Source: Arctopsyche grandis
Taxonomy: Eukaryota > Arthropoda > Insecta > Trichoptera > Hydropsychidae
Length of the DNA stretch: 64,000 nt
Assembly (NCBI RefSeq): GCF_051622035.1
Contig: NC_135355.1
Coordinates: 2,232,001-2,296,000 of the forward strand
Direction: 5' to 3'
This document shows positions 11,462-23,689 of this stretch, piece by piece. The position numbers were made by a program, and so were the translations under genes. A model generated the notes under the pieces. The model had not been told where the DNA came from, made no database searches, and was given only the letters and a program-made list of their open reading frames with translations. Every line of letters begins with the position of its first letter. Position 1 is the stretch's first letter.

Positions 11462-13793
11462 TCAAATAATGGAATCATATGGAATGACATGTGAATTAAA
11501 ATAAATTCTCGTTCTGCTTAGAGTTGTTGAAGCTTTCCAAGATTTGATCGTCTCGTCGTACTCCCAAACATCACTTAAACGCTTGTTTCCATCACGTCCA
11601 CCTGAAAATCAAAACAATAAATTAATTCTACATTTAAGACCTATAAATTCAAATTAAGTTGTTATAACACTCACCCATTCTAAGCAGTTTATTTTGGAAC
11701 CAGCAGAGACTGAATCCGTATGCAGGTTTCGGTAGTTTAGTGAATGCATTCCACACATTTGCATTCGGATCAAAATGCTCCACACTGTCTAAATAAGTAG
11801 AAGTTTGTTCTAAATATCCACCAGCGACGTAAAGTTTACCTTTGAATGCGACGCTCTAAAATGGTGGAATCAAAATTTAGTTCATTTTATTTTGGAGAGT
11901 TGTATATTATTTGCGATAGTTGTTAATAAAATTAATTGATATTCACCGAATGATCATGTCTTTCCTGAATCATCTGAGCGCGGTAAGTCCAAGAATTGGT
12001 CTCCACTGAATACATCTGCACTTTATTCGTCGATTTAGAATTACTTATACGCCCGCCTGTTATGTATATTTTATCAGCGATGACAGAAGCACTATGAGAA
12101 TCAACACCCACCAACAATGGAGAGATGATCTCCCAATCCCCACTTTTGCTGCTCCACCTAATCGAAATCAATAATCGTCAATTTCTCTTTCAATCGATCT
12201 GATGAAATGATTGCAATTTAATCACCTTTCCACTGAAGATAAGTAATTTCCTTTCTGTGTTTCGACATTCGTTATTTCAAAACCACCAATGGCGTAGACA
12301 TCAGTGGACGAACCGCGACTAAGTGTCACTGCTGAGAAATCTTGACGAGCTTGATTTAATGGCTGCAATGGCTGTTTCTGACCGCTTTTTAAATCAATGT
12401 ATTCCACCTGAAAACAAATAAATTGGTTATATTCTGATTTCTCTAAGCAGGTACTTCGCAACACCGGAAAACGTTACTGAAGTCACTAATTCTTTCGAAG
12501 AATTCTTTCCGCCGATGATAACGATCCAATGTTCCACGACGACAGACGCAAATCGACATTTGTTAATTCCAATGTTTTTAGATAAAGTCCAATTATTCTC
12601 TAGTCCGTCAAATATATCGATGGTGCTTGCCATCTAAAACACGTTATGAATACAATAATTAATTTACAATCCAATCAAATATTAAACTTGCGATACAAAA
12701 CTCACATCTAAATCAAACCCCCCAACCAGTGCCATTTTTTTTCCTTTTATTTTTCTACAAGGGGTCTCTCTTGGGATGAAGGATTTATCATTCTTGTTTT
12801 TAATTTCTTGTCTAATAGCGATCATACACTCTGCACACGAATGACAGAACGTCATTACTTCGTTAACGAGAAACTGAAAACATAACACATTATTCGAACG
12901 ATTTTTATCACTAAACTGTAACATTCATTTAATATCAAATACCTCCAACGGCAGCAAGGATAACCTCACGGATCTCATCAGCTGTGCCAAATCTTTTTTA
13001 CGGTTCGCATCATCATGATTTACCCACAATTTCACAGCATTGAATACGCTTTCTTCGGAAGAGACGAGCAAATCGTCCCATTTCAAGATTTCGATCACGT
13101 TGGAGGCCGGCAGATTGAGAAAATCTTGAGTTTTGTGCAGCTAAAACAAAAGTGGAATTGAAAAATATTTAAGTGGCATATATTTTTATATAATCAACAC
13201 TCACCGTCTCGAAATTTTCCATAGTCAAATCCTTTGCCTTTTTTAATAATTCGGAATCTCCCGATGATTTCAAAACTTTCAGACAATTAGAATTATTGAC
13301 TGTTTTAAATTGTGGTGGAATTTTCACTTCGAGTAGATTGGCTAGCTCCAGTAATTTCGTGCGGTGTTTTTCTCCTATGTCTAAAATTATATTTAAATTA
13401 TTGCATTTAATGACGAAATCTCGTATTTTAAATTGTTTATTTTATATGTTTATGGACTCGTACTTATTTCTCCCGTGTAACAATACTTCAGGATTGCTTC
13501 AATGACCTCGTAGTCAAATGGTGACATAATATCCTCCACTAGACCTTCGTTCGTCCCAAAGAATTCGCTACACGCCATTAGAACGATCAAGTGCGCGGGG
13601 AAGCTGCAATTATGAAAAATGATAATTAAACTGACGAAACAATTTGGATTTTAAAGAATTTTGGATTCGAATTAAGATACTTTCGGCCTCGAACAGAAAA
13701 ACCGGTGTCGCATTTCTTATCTTTTTTCATAGCCTCATACAAATACTCCACACGTTTTGCAGCAAAATCGCTCTTCGCCTTCACTAGGTACAT
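11462..13793 (-). CDS. BTB-BACK-Kelch protein, copy L (intact)
   Basis: Ten exons on the minus strand: 13793-13681, 13603-13464, 13380-13205, 13140-12943, 12873-12706, 12633-12478, 12407-12226, 12157-11947, 11855-11675, 11601-11462. They give 554 residues, a usual KLHL length. Order: BTB fold (CDTGFSVRGRNFPAH, LMACSEFF, AILKYCYTGEI; about residues 28-90), BACK domain (LHKTQDFLNLPASNVIEIL, VFNAVKLWV; about 145-255), then six Kelch blades, each with a double glycine (VGG, IGG, IGG, TGG, AGG, MGG). Such proteins usually act as Cul3 ubiquitin-ligase substrate adaptors in the cytoplasm; the substrate is unknown here. The start ATG follows a 5' UTR intron (acceptor 13823/13824). AATAAA lies at 11423-11428. 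Relative to copy R it lacks three residues in exon 8 and has several BTB changes. No frame break. Confidence 0.88.
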
Positions 13794-14081
13794 CTTGTTT
13801 CTTATTTTCTCTTAGATTTTTCCTGAAAAAAAAGATTGAAAATCAGACAATATAAATATAACCGCTGAGCATAATAAAGTAAGACTTACCAATTGGAAAG
13901 AATAGCAGCGAATGGTTTGGAGCACTGTCGTTCTGCGGTTTTATCGCAATAGATAAGGATATCTCAACCCTGCTGTTGCATCGAAAAGTATATTAATTAT
14001 TTATTGAAATTAATTATTTCTCATAAATGCCATAGTGCCATCACAGGTGACCAACATATATAATTGAACTTTAGTTTAGAT

Positions 14082-14215
14082 CAGGGCTGTGGAGTCGGAT
14101 CAGAATTTACCGACTCCGACTCCAGCTTGAATGATTATAGTAAGATCGACTTTTCTTGCCAACGTATAAAATTAAAAATTAAAAAAAAATCACTAAAAAT
14201 TGCCATGCTACCCAA
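14082..14215 (+). repeat. hAT-type terminal fragment within the left arm
   Basis: Begins CAGGGCTGTGGAGTCGG, a known style of hAT terminus, and runs through GACTCCGACTCCAGC and CTTTTCTTGCCAA. The same piece is at 35940-36073 in the mirror arm and at 540-773 in canoe. I could not find a second end or a target duplication, so it is called only as a terminal fragment. Confidence 0.5.
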
Positions 14216-15059
14216 TTTATTGAATATTTGGTAGTGAAATAGGTATAAATAAAGAGTACGTACATTCATACTATTTAGATAAGAATTTCATAAACAAACA
14301 TATTAATTTAATAAAAAACGAGTAAAAATTGAAAAAAAAAAGTATCAAAACACATCAAATATAAGGTTAAAAAACGATCGGATAAGAGATAAGAGATATA
14401 AAAAATTACTTCTTAAACGAAGACCATGTGAAACGCAAAGAAGTTAGTAATACACAAAATAGCGTTTAGTTATTTTAGTTATTTCGCACCACTCCTCAAT
14501 TTTATAATAAACGTAATCTTTAAATAATCAAAAATATTTACGAGTGATGGCTAAAATGAATGATCTGAACAAAGATGGATTGGTATTGGGATTTTGATTT
14601 CTGAAATTTCAAATAATTCCATTGTTAATGCGATATTCACATCTTTTGTAGGAATAAAAACAGTTTTTCGAGTTTTTCAAAACGAATTTAGGGTTAAAGG
14701 ATAGCTTACACAGATACGACATTAAACCACAGAAAAACATGTTTTTACAATATTTTGTTTTCAATAATAACGAAAAACCGCATGGAAATAACCACTCATC
14801 CGATATTTAAATAGATTAAACACATTTTGAAATTAAAAATAAGATCATCGATAATAGAATTCGGCAAACTATTCAAACCCGCCATACATATTTTGCACTC
14901 AAAAGGAATAAAATTTAAAGTAAAAATTCAATAAGAATTGATTAATAACGGAAAAATGTATTTTCTTCAAGATAATTTCAATGATAGTGGAAAAACCGCA
15001 CCAAAAAACAACTGACTTGAAAATAGAAGAAGGATCGTTGAAACTGGTTTTAACTCTTA

Positions 15060-16505
15060 TCTATAATATTATATTATACTAAATATACATTTTATTTTCA
15101 TTTATAAACACGAAAATTCGAACTCGAGATTTTAAATCGATCCATAATTTTTAAATAATTTGTGTGTTATCAGTAAATCCCGGACCCAGAGGGTGCCGCG
15201 TATTGATCAAATGTTGTAAATGCATTGTTAAAGGTTTGCCGAACCTTTTTTACAAAGGATTTACAACAATGGAACAATGAGCGGCACCTTGGCTGTCCTA
15301 CCTCTAGTTATCAGTCACTGAATTGTATATCATGACGATGTGATGTATTTTCAAAATTTTAGGTCGACCGAAAGTGGAACCTCCTCTTTTAGGTCTTCTC
15401 TTTTTATTATTATTAAGTTTGTGGATTCAATTGTCTCATAAGCAGCTCAACAGATTGGGATGAATCGTAAAAGTTATGATAAGTTGCATATACACACATG
15501 TGTACTAGTATAATATTCTTTAAATATTATTGTGTAATAGGCAGTGGTGTAGTGCTAAATTTAATCTCAAAATTTAAAATCCCCCAATCTGCAATCAAAA
15601 CTATTATGAAAATCAAGAGTATATTTCGTTTTCATTTGGCAACTAGTGAAAAATTTCGGCTCATAAAAAAAATACTTCGTTATCTGGTTTTATTTAACAG
15701 AAAATTTATCAAAATGTATAAAAAGATTCATTTCCATACATTTTAATAATTTTTAAATAAACTTTATTGTATTCATATACCATAATTGAGCTCTTTTTCC
15801 TTTTATGCTGTAGATTAACATTAGAATAATATAATACTATGATTACTAACCAAATTAAATCAAATAGTAAAATAGAAAATGATCAGTAGATCAGTAGCTA
15901 TTAAAATATGTAGATATAAGATGTATTGTGAACATAATTTCGTAATAATAAAAAGCATTTAAAAATCAAAAAAATTTGATGATTCATCATGCATTGTTAT
16001 GCTAATACAAAATAATTAAAAAAACATATAAATAAATATATTTCTGATACACATACACGTACATAAAATAGCATAATTACACATGAAATTGCTATTTGGA
16101 AATTTGGGCGAGATGGTGTCTCCTTGCCATACTATTTTTCCTATACTAATATTTTAAAAAAGATTTGTATTATTAAAATAACTACAAAATTTGATGTTTG
16201 AAAATTATGTTTTAAAATAATAATAAATTAGGAGGCGGCAAAAATATATATTGAAGGGTCGCCCAACAACCTGCGGAGCACTGAAAATGTGAGACACGAT
16301 ACGTTTGTGTTTATAATTTTTTATTTGCTTACATTCATTTTATATTTTATTTACGCCAATTTTTTCCGCCCCTCAAATCTGCCGCCCCTGGGCAAATGCC
16401 CAGATTGCCACCCCCCTAGATGGGCCTGGGCCTGCCTGTCATGTCAGAGAGAAAAGCAAGATCATGCACCCACTACCATTGATGTATAATACACTAGATG
16501 GGTCC
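15060..16505. other. Gene-free stretch with repeat fragments
   Basis: No supported gene. 15190-15310 holds a hairpin (AAAGGTTTGCCGAACCTTTT) and a fragment ending CCTACCTCTAGTTATC, which matches the MITE end at 54695. A possible one-ended hAT terminus (CAGTGGTGTAGTGC) starts at 15542. Near 16365-16440 is an unexplained C/G-rich patch. Confidence 0.45.
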
Positions 16506-16509
16506 AGAC

Positions 16510-17511
16510 GTAGGGCTTCCAAACCAAGCTTCTTAAACCGAAACCGAAAAGCCGGCTTTTTGACCATTTTTCAAAAAACCGAAAACCGGCTTTTTGGCTC
16601 GATCAACCGGCTTGTTAAGGTTTTCTTTAATTAATGTTTTTTTCCTCAAAATTAACAATTATGAATTTCAAATTTCTATGAAAGATCAAAATAAATGTGT
16701 ATAAACGCTCTTAGGTATAGGCGTATATTTCTTTGAACAAAAAAAAAAGCTACACTACTTTCTTTCTTGAGCGGTTTCTTTGAGATTTAGTAATGGACCA
16801 GGTCATAAACCAATAAAATATTATTGAAAGTATGTAGTTTCAATGGCCTACCCAACTTCAGGTATAGAAAGCATCCTTGTACTTGAAAACATCAAAAAAA
16901 GTTGTCAAATGATTTATGGCAAAATGCATAGGAATTTCCGAAATATAATTGATTTTTCTTCGAAGGAATTGCCCTTTAAATATTGAGGCCACATACCTAC
17001 TTTTTTATGGATTTAAAATGTTCGTGATAAAATGAATTTGCCGTTTCAAATGAATTTGTTTCCGAAATTTGCAACGGTTGCTTTTGGATTTTTTAAGCTA
17101 AAGCAGATGCGTAAAAACAACTTTGAAATCTGTTTATCTATAATATATCTAGCTTATTTAAATCATTTAATTATATGTGCGTATTTAGGATCTGCCATTT
17201 TACGACTGTGATATATGTACATATAATACAAATTTTATTATTTGTAATAATAATATAAAGTAATGATCTTATGAAAATTCATAATGTTTATAACTTAATT
17301 TAATTTATAAAAAACTATTTTTTTTGCATAATATAGATATGTATATATTATGCAAATATATACATATTTACATTTTTTTTTTCGATATAAAAATTTTAAA
17401 CTTAAAAAAATCGTATTTTTCTAAAACCGGTGAAAGCCGACCAACCGGCTTTTTATTTGTAAAAAAACCGAAAACCGGCTTTTTATTTCGGGCGGTTTTT
17501 TGGAACCCTTA
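16510..17511. mobile_element. hAT-like non-autonomous element (GGGCTTCCAAA termini)
   Basis: Left TAGGGCTTCCAAACC and right GGTTTTTTGGAACCCTTA are inverted. Direct copies of GTCCAGAC flank the element (16502-16509 and 17512-17519). Subterminal AAACCGAAAACCGGCTTTTT blocks occur at both ends. Length about 1.0 kb, with no transposase frame. Confidence 0.7.
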
Positions 17512-17744
17512 GTCCAGACGTGTTATTTTGGTCGGAGATCTTGTCTTCACTAACTGGGGGTGCGGGGGGTTTAACTACCGGGGAAGTTGGGTTTTTTTGT
17601 CCCTACGACGCAGTGGTACCTACCTACCTACTAAGAGAAACTGTGCATGCGCCATGTATTTTGCATGCGCCAAAAGGGAGACAAGTATAACACGTGAGGG
17701 CGGATCTAGTATATTCTAGATCTATACCCACTACTCATCTTCCA

Positions 17745-18853
17745 ATTTAGGATATGGTTTATTAATAGTTTTCATAATTGCAGATTCTACGCGCCCTTGG
17801 TTGTCCTAATAGCGTGCAGCGAAATCTTTAAGACAAAAGAGAATCTATTGAATGACGTCTTTTCAGATTATGACAACGAAGTCATCGAAGTAATCTTGAA
17901 GTATTGTTACACTGGAGAAATAAGTTAGAGTTCATAAACATCAAAAGTAATCAATTATTTTGCTATTCAAATGTAATGATGTGAAATATAATTTTAGGTA
18001 TAGACGAAAATCACGTCGAAAAATTAATGGAGCTAGCCAAGCGACTCGAAGTGAAAATTCCAAAGCAATTTAAAACAGTCGATCATTCAAACTGTCTGGA
18101 AGTTTTGAAATCAACGGGAGATTCCGAATTATTAAAAAAGGCAATGGATTTGAAAAAAATGTGTCACTTAAATGTTTTTCAATTCCACTTATGTTTCAGC
18201 TGCACAAAACTAAAGATTTTCTCAATCTGCCGGCCTCCAACGTGATCGAAATCTTGAAATCGAACGATTTGTTCGTGCGTTCCGAAGAAAGCGTATTCAA
18301 TGCTGTGAAATTGTGGGTAAATCATGATGATGCGAACCGTAAAAATGACTTGGCACAGCTGATGAGACCCGTGAGGTTATCTTTGCTCTCGACGAAGGTA
18401 TTTGAGATTAAATGAATGTTACAGTTTAGTGATAAAAATCATTCGAATAATGTGTTATGTTTTCAGTTTCTCGTCGACGAAGTAATGAAGTTCTGTAATT
18501 TGTGTGCAGAGTGTATGACCACTATTAGACAATTAATTAAAGACAAGATTGATACATCCATCCTTTATCCCAAGAGAGACTCCTCGTAGAAAAATAAAAG
18601 GATATAAAATGGCACTGGTTGGGGGGTTTGATTTAGACGTGAGTTTTGTATCGCAAGTATAATATTTTGATTGGATTGTAAATTAGTTATTTTATTGCAT
18701 AACGTAATTTCAGGATGCAAATACCATCGATATATTTGACGGACTAGACAAAAGTTGGACTCTATCTAAAGTCAAAGGAGTTAATAAAACAAATTTTGCG
18801 TCTGTCGTTGTGGGAGATTGGATACTTATCATCGGCGGAATAAGTTCTTCTTA
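17745..18853 (+). pseudogene. Kelch-like copy 3, truncated
   Basis: Matches the two intact Kelch genes from the end of intron 1 (about 17745) through exon 6 (ends about 18853); exon 1 and exons 7-10 are absent. Exon 2 starts at 17784 (LIACSEIF, VILKYCYTGEI). Exon 3 lost its last codons, its donor and most of the following intron (junction near 18150). Exon 4 is intact (LHKTKDFLNLPASNVIEIL). Exon 5 carries an insertion that shifts the frame and reaches a stop at about 18587. Introns are kept, so it is not a processed copy. It lies on the plus strand close to the left arm and more diverged than the two arm copies are from each other. It ends abruptly beside a Helitron. Confidence 0.85.
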
Positions 18854-18998
18854 AATTCTTAAACAGTATATTGTTCTGACGTCATCGAACAAATAATTCG
18901 CTTTTTTCCGATTCAAAGGGTTCGGAGTTCTTGCGGGCTTAGGCGCCGAGGACGAAGCCCAAGGGCTTCGCCCCCTAGGGGACAGAGACCCCGAGGGC

Positions 18999-18999
<1 letters not shown>

Positions 19000-19066
<67 letters not shown>
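19000..19066. repeat. (TA)n microsatellite
   Basis: About 33 uninterrupted TA units inside the Helitron, immediately before the SINE. Confidence 0.95.
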
Positions 19067-19068
<2 letters not shown>

Positions 19069-19069
<1 letters not shown>

Positions 19070-19550
19070 GCCAGCAGTTTGGCTTAATGGTAGCGTATAT
19101 AATTAGCACCACTGAGACCGAAGGTTCGAATCGTGAAACTGCTGGTTAGATTTGGGGATTTTGTGACTTCAAATCGATCGTTTCTATATCAGAGTTTACC
19201 AATTTTATCTGATCATTGCTGAAACGGTTCCTTAAAAATTGGTATTAGATCATTTTCCTGTTGTCACAAAAATGTGTCTGTGTATAATTTGTAGTAATTA
19301 TGCACAGTAATCTGAAATCTATAGACATCTCTATAATTTCGTATTTATTATATGTATAAAAATTGTACACAAAAATCTAAAAATAATCTATAGATGTCGC
19401 TATGATTATTATTTCTGATTAATTGTTATATAATTAATTATTATATGCTATATATTCTGATTGTATATGTATTATTGTATTTCTGATCGTCGCATTGGAG
19501 CGATATGTAATGACGAGTGTATATTGATTGTAACAATAAAAATAAAATAT
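19069..19550 (+). mobile_element. tRNA-derived SINE, variant subfamily
   Basis: Starts AGCCAGCAG like the other SINE copies. It has a tRNA-like head (TTGGCTTAATGGTAGCG as A-box region, GGTTCGAATCG as B box), followed by the family body (TGACTTCAAATCGATCG, TTGCTGAAACGGTTCC). Its 3' part differs from the 24600 copy and ends in ACAATAAAAATAAAAT. It is not a functional tRNA gene: no acceptor-stem pairing was found. Confidence 0.7.
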
Positions 19551-19782
19551 AATTTTTTATAAGAGACTTACTATATATGTTTGTTTGTTCGTGATAGTCA
19601 ATTCAATAAAAAAAAACTAAAGAGTATTCAAATAAATTTATATAAAATAAACTATTCAAATAAATTTAATAAAATGTTTACTAATAGATTAGTCATGTTT
19701 AAGCGGTTTATATTACAAATACCGAGCGAAGCCGGGTAACAAAGCTAGTAGGGTAATAAAAACGCAGTATTTTGTATCAATA

Positions 19783-19788
19783 TTTATT
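19783..19788 (-). terminator. Polyadenylation signal of the FLASH-like gene
   Basis: AATAAA on the minus strand about 36 bases after the stop. The transcript should therefore end just short of the Helitron terminus at 19745. Confidence 0.55.
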
Positions 19789-19823
19789 ATTTAATACAGT
19801 CAATAATAATATCACACATACAA

Positions 19824-22680
19824 TTATTTCTTAATAATTCGACTTCGCTTCCGATGCACTGTAAATTTAATTGTATTGTTGTCCAATTTGGTGGACGTGA
19901 CCGTAGTATGTTTGATTGTCTCGTTCAATCGGTCACTTGCTGGTTTCATCGCGTCTACGTTGACATCTTCGATACCGGAGACATCACGCTCGTCCAATTT
20001 ATCGCTGACAGACAACATGCTGGAGCCTGCGCTCGTTTCGGACGACGATTCTTCAACCGTCGTATTCGACGAGCTGCTTTCAATCGTTTTATCCGGCATG
20101 TCATCCTTTTTAGCTTCAATCTCAGTGGCGGTCCTCGGAGGAATCGGTGAGGCAGACGAATTCAAAATGATTTCGGACGGATCGTTTCCTTCGATGGAAA
20201 TATCGCCGTAAATGTTGTCGATTAAATTGTCGGTCTGTTCGATGCTTGCAGATTTATCCGTCTCCGTCGAGATATCATCTGACGATGCGGTCGGATAAGT
20301 TTCATCGTGTTCAATTTGAATACTGACAATTTCCAGCACGGGTTTGCACACTTCTTGTTCATTTGCAGAGTCTTGACTTTGACTAGATGCTGTTTTTATC
20401 GATTCATTAGGGGATTTTTCATCGTGAACATGAGGTTCTTTTTCGGACTTGTCTTCGCGGCATTTCAAGGTGATTAGCTCTAAATTGTTATACTTGTGCG
20501 ATTTTGTTGAGCAATCTGAATTTTTAGATTTAGTATTTGTCAGGGTTTTGTCTGCAACAGTATGGACACTCACAGGTGATTCGCGTGGAACTAAATTGTC
20601 ATTTTCTGAAGCGGCTTTTTCGTATGGATCATTAATTTTACCAATTTTTTGATCTGCATCCGTGGGATTAGATTCTGTAGATTCATAAATTTTTTTATGA
20701 ATCGATTCATCTTTTTCGCTTTTATTTTGAGATGTTTCTAGAGCTCTAGCAGCCTTCTTTACATTTTCATTTCTTTCTTTATGTTTAACCTTTTTGCTTT
20801 TATCGTACGATACATTAGGCTTTTCTTTACTAATACAAATAGCCAGGTTAGAAATCGGCAGAGTAATATAATCAGGCTTTGATATATTTTGATCGTGTAC
20901 AAATTCCATAGTATCATTTCTAATTGCATAATTGGTTTCAGATTCAATTGCATTACATTCATTTTTTGAATCGATTGATTCAGATTCCTCCGTCTTTACA
21001 TATCTATCAGTATAATTATATTCTAAATTAGCGTCTGAATAATTGTAATCAACCGGTTCTTCTTTAAAGCCGTCCATTATGTGTGAGTTCTCGGCAAAAT
21101 TTTCCTGATTACGACTATCGGAAGTTGAAATTTGATACTTCGTTTCATTTTCATTTAAATTGTAATCTTCACGTCTTTTAGGATTTTCGATATATTGCTG
21201 ACGGCGAATGTCTTCAATTCGAGGTTCACTTCTTTGATATTTCGACACTTCGTTGTAGTAATTGGGCGAACAATTGGATGGGTTATCATAATCTTTATAA
21301 GTGAATTCTTTGGACTTTCTTCGTACCGTTTCTGTTCGTCTTTCGCTACTTCTAGACGGCTTATTGTAATATCTTTCCGACCTATTTTTACTTCCAGATC
21401 TTGATCTATTGCTTTTCCTATTGTCGTGTTCTAAATATCGCCGTTTAGGCGACCGCCGATTTGATCTAAAAATTAAATTTGTTTCAATACTACTAAACAT
21501 ACATTAAAATGATTACACTGAGCGAAAACAAAAAATCTTGTTTTTTACTTACCGGAGCGGAGACTCATCAATCTTTAATAAGTTTGATGTGAATATGGCA
21601 ATGATTTTTGTTGGTTTAAATACTCTCGGTTATGAGATATGAGTGTTCAGTGGGTCAAATTTATTAAATATTGATTAGTCCCGGCTCCGATATTTTTTTT
21701 GTTCCTCAGTGCTATTATTATTCATATAAAAAAAAATACCTATGAGGAGATGGTGAACGGAGACGCTTTCTATCATACTTATCATGCGTATACTTAGACT
21801 TATTTTCCGGTTGACGTTCACCGTATCTCGGTTTTGATTCCGACGTCTGTTTGTAAGGGTTAGGCTCTGTTTTTATGTTTTGATTTTGATACGATGCCTA
21901 AAACAATAATAAAACGATGGATAATTCATGTCCAGGTACACTTTGGATTACACTCCATGTTAATTACCTTGTTAGATGGAAATTTATCAGCGGTAATATT
22001 TACTGTATTGGTAGGATTCGGTTTGGTGTGAGTATTCCACGCATTTCTGGGATTTAATTTTTGACGTATTTTCAAGTCGTCTAATCTATAGATTCAGATG
22101 TGATTACAATCTTTGATATATTCAATATTAAAAATATATATACAAATAAAAAATATATATTTACTCGGCGCGAATTTCATTATTCATCCGTTCTTTTCGT
22201 TGCAGTTCAGCAGTAGCTGTTTTATACAGAGTGGAAATGTTAGTTTGTAAAGTATCATTTTCTTTTTCAAGACGGGTGCATTTCTGCGAAAGTTTCAACA
22301 ATATAAGAAAATAAATGGTCATACATATATATATATATATATATTTATTAGAATCAACGTAGGTACTTTACCTCTGAAACATTTCTAATTTCAAGTTTAA
22401 GTTCTTGTATTTCGCCACGTAGTGTTTCATTTGTTTCCAAGAGCTGATGAAAATGTCATTTGTTTTAATCGCAAACGAAACAGGACAAATGTGTAAATAA
22501 TTATATGTATTTCGAGGTTAGAATATATATGAATACTTGTCTTAGCTGCTGGCTAAAGTCAAAGTCGTCGAGCTGATCGTAAAGATCTTCAGGTGCGATT
22601 GGAGCGGGTGGTTGCGGGGGTGGAGGGGCTCTGGGGAGCGGGGGTTGGGGAGCTTTTGAAGACATGCATCTTCCCTCCAT
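19824..22680 (-). CDS. FLASH: FLASH/CASP8AP2-like protein
   Basis: Six exons: 22680-22537, 22443-22372, 22283-22165, 22085-21968, 21897-21740, 21465-19824, giving 750 residues. FLASH works in histone locus bodies: its N-terminus binds Lsm11 of the U7 snRNP and recruits the histone pre-mRNA cleavage complex. Visible: a proline-rich start; the acidic motif APEDLYDQLDDFDF (residues 29-42, compare the LDLY motif of FLASH); a coiled coil to about residue 112 with LEKENDTLQTNISTLYKTA, which aligns well with the human FLASH coiled coil; an Arg/Ser-rich segment (SPSPHR, RSRSGSKNRSERYY); a long acidic Ser/Glu/Thr disordered region; and a basic tail KFTVHRKRSRIIKK. The start is set at MEGRC because the paralogue begins MEVKC. 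No C-terminal SANT-like domain seen. Identity rests on the N-terminal third. Confidence 0.65.
21516..21711. mobile_element. MITE in the last FLASH intron
   Basis: Inverted ends CACTGAG...CGGAGCGGAGACTCATCAAT and the complement of CACTGAGGAAC...CGGAGCCGGGACTAATCAAT bound about 196 bases within the intron 21466-21739. Homologous sequence is at 5757-5880. No clear target duplication. Confidence 0.55.
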
Positions 22681-22898
22681 CTGTCAATTGACAGTTGTGT
22701 ACTAAACAACCTAAACTACGGCCAAGACACATTTTTTTTAATAATGCAGACAAATAATGTATTTTCGCAATTTTAACAATGCCTAAAACTTTGTTTTGAC
22801 TTTTAAGATAGTATTAATGAGCAGTGAAATCGGATTAACTAAGTGCTTACACTTACTTCCAAGGATTATATCTGGACTCTAAGTGCATTTAGGCTAAA

Positions 22899-23158
22899 CA
22901 ATGACCGTTATTAGGCTTTTCTCAGAATCGGTACGGGGAGACCCAATGTCGTGGAAATACATATCCGAATACGTGACTTTACAACAGGTAAACAGATTAG
23001 ACATCCTGAGAGATCGACCCTTTATAAGGCGGTACGTAGGCGATATCATGTCACTCTGGACTGAGCACTGCCAGTGCGTGTATCTCCTTAATCATCAATA
23101 AACGCTGTGAAACGACTGTTGGTCTTTTACTTGGATCCTCCACCCACCCCTACGTAAC
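22899..23158 (+). repeat. Retroelement-like fragment ending CTACGTAACA
   Basis: The segment with ATCTCCTTAATCATCAATAA, then TTTACTTGGATCCTCCACCC and CTACGTAACA, recurs at 42040-42175 (ATCTCCTTAATCACCAATAA, TTTACTTGGATCCTCCACCC, CTACGCAACA). A similar terminus (TACGTAACAATA) is at about 122-133. The AATAAA plus a conserved end suggests the 3' part of an LTR, but no internal retroviral genes are present. Confidence 0.4.
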
Positions 23159-23204
23159 AATATTTTGAATTCCATTCAAACATGGATAAAATAAATATCA
23201 CAAC

Positions 23205-23410
23205 CATAGAAGTAGAATGCATAGAATCGCTCCCAGCATCCAAAAACGTTGCTACAAAAACTCTGCGCGGCATAGTTTGTTCATTGTTTGCTAAACTTCG
23301 TCTCTCTCTCTCTCTTGTCTCTCTTCTGACTTTCCGTCTCTCTCTTCGGTGGCTCACTTTTAGACGATACTTTTGTTAACAATGACCATTCTATGCATTC
23401 TACTTCTATG
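23205..23410. mobile_element. MITE with 23-base inverted ends and 8-base target duplication
   Basis: CATAGAAGTAGAATGCATAG at the left and its inverse CTATGCATTCTACTTCTATG at the right. ATCACAAC is repeated directly on both flanks (ending 23204 and starting 23411). Length 206 bases, contains a CT-rich tract. The target size points to hAT mobilisation. Confidence 0.8.
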
Positions 23411-23689
23411 ATCACAACGGGTTAATTCATTCAAACAGGTCAATTATTGTAGTTATCTTATTTAATTTTTCTTTAGTATGAAACCACTCACTGGAAAATG
23501 TTTTAATAAACATTTTATTTTATAGATAAAGGGATTATTTCGCACATTACGATCGCTGCCACAAAAATTGCGAATTCGAAATATCTGTCACTCGAGTTCA
23601 TGAAAACCTTAGAACCTATCGACTGACTGAAAAAAAATTAAAATGGAAGTTCTAATGATTGTTTTAAGTCTTCTAATTAACCAATTAGT

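Larger units (their letters stand above)
10345..15050. repeat. Left arm of a large inverted duplication
   Basis: Read on the minus strand, this arm matches 35030-39898 on the plus strand over its whole length. It covers the 3' flank, all ten coding exons and nine coding introns of a Kelch gene, the 5' UTR intron, about 300 bases of promoter, the CAGGGCTGTGGAGTCGG repeat end (14082), and further upstream AT-rich DNA. Homology fades near TCTGGATTTG at about 10345 on one side and near 15050 on the other. Length about 4.7 kb. Confidence 0.85.
18875..19745 (+). mobile_element. Helitron-like element with CTAGT 3' end
   Basis: The 3' end reads GCGAAGCCGGGTAACAAAG then CTAGT, with a small stem (TACCGAG...CGGGTA) just before it, as Helitron termini do. 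It matches the element at 50766-52029 at both sides (ATTCAAAGGGTTCG near 18917; TTTGTTTGTTCGTGA near 19578; TTCAAATAAATTTA near 19660). A (TA)n run and a SINE are inserted in its middle. The 5' end is not certain. Confidence 0.65.

Noticed and set aside
15542-16500. Complete hAT element starting CAGTGGTGTAGTGC
   Set aside because: No complementary right end or 8-base duplication found.
19854-21404. Several plus-strand open frames of 67-111 codons over the FLASH last exon
   Set aside because: They lie opposite the 1.6-kb coding exon and reflect its codon bias; the minus strand has the long frame, splice sites and a paralogue.
22901-23101. 66-codon ORF beginning MTVIRLFSESVRG as a gene
   Set aside because: Part of a repeated fragment also found at about 42000-42175, where the frame is not kept.
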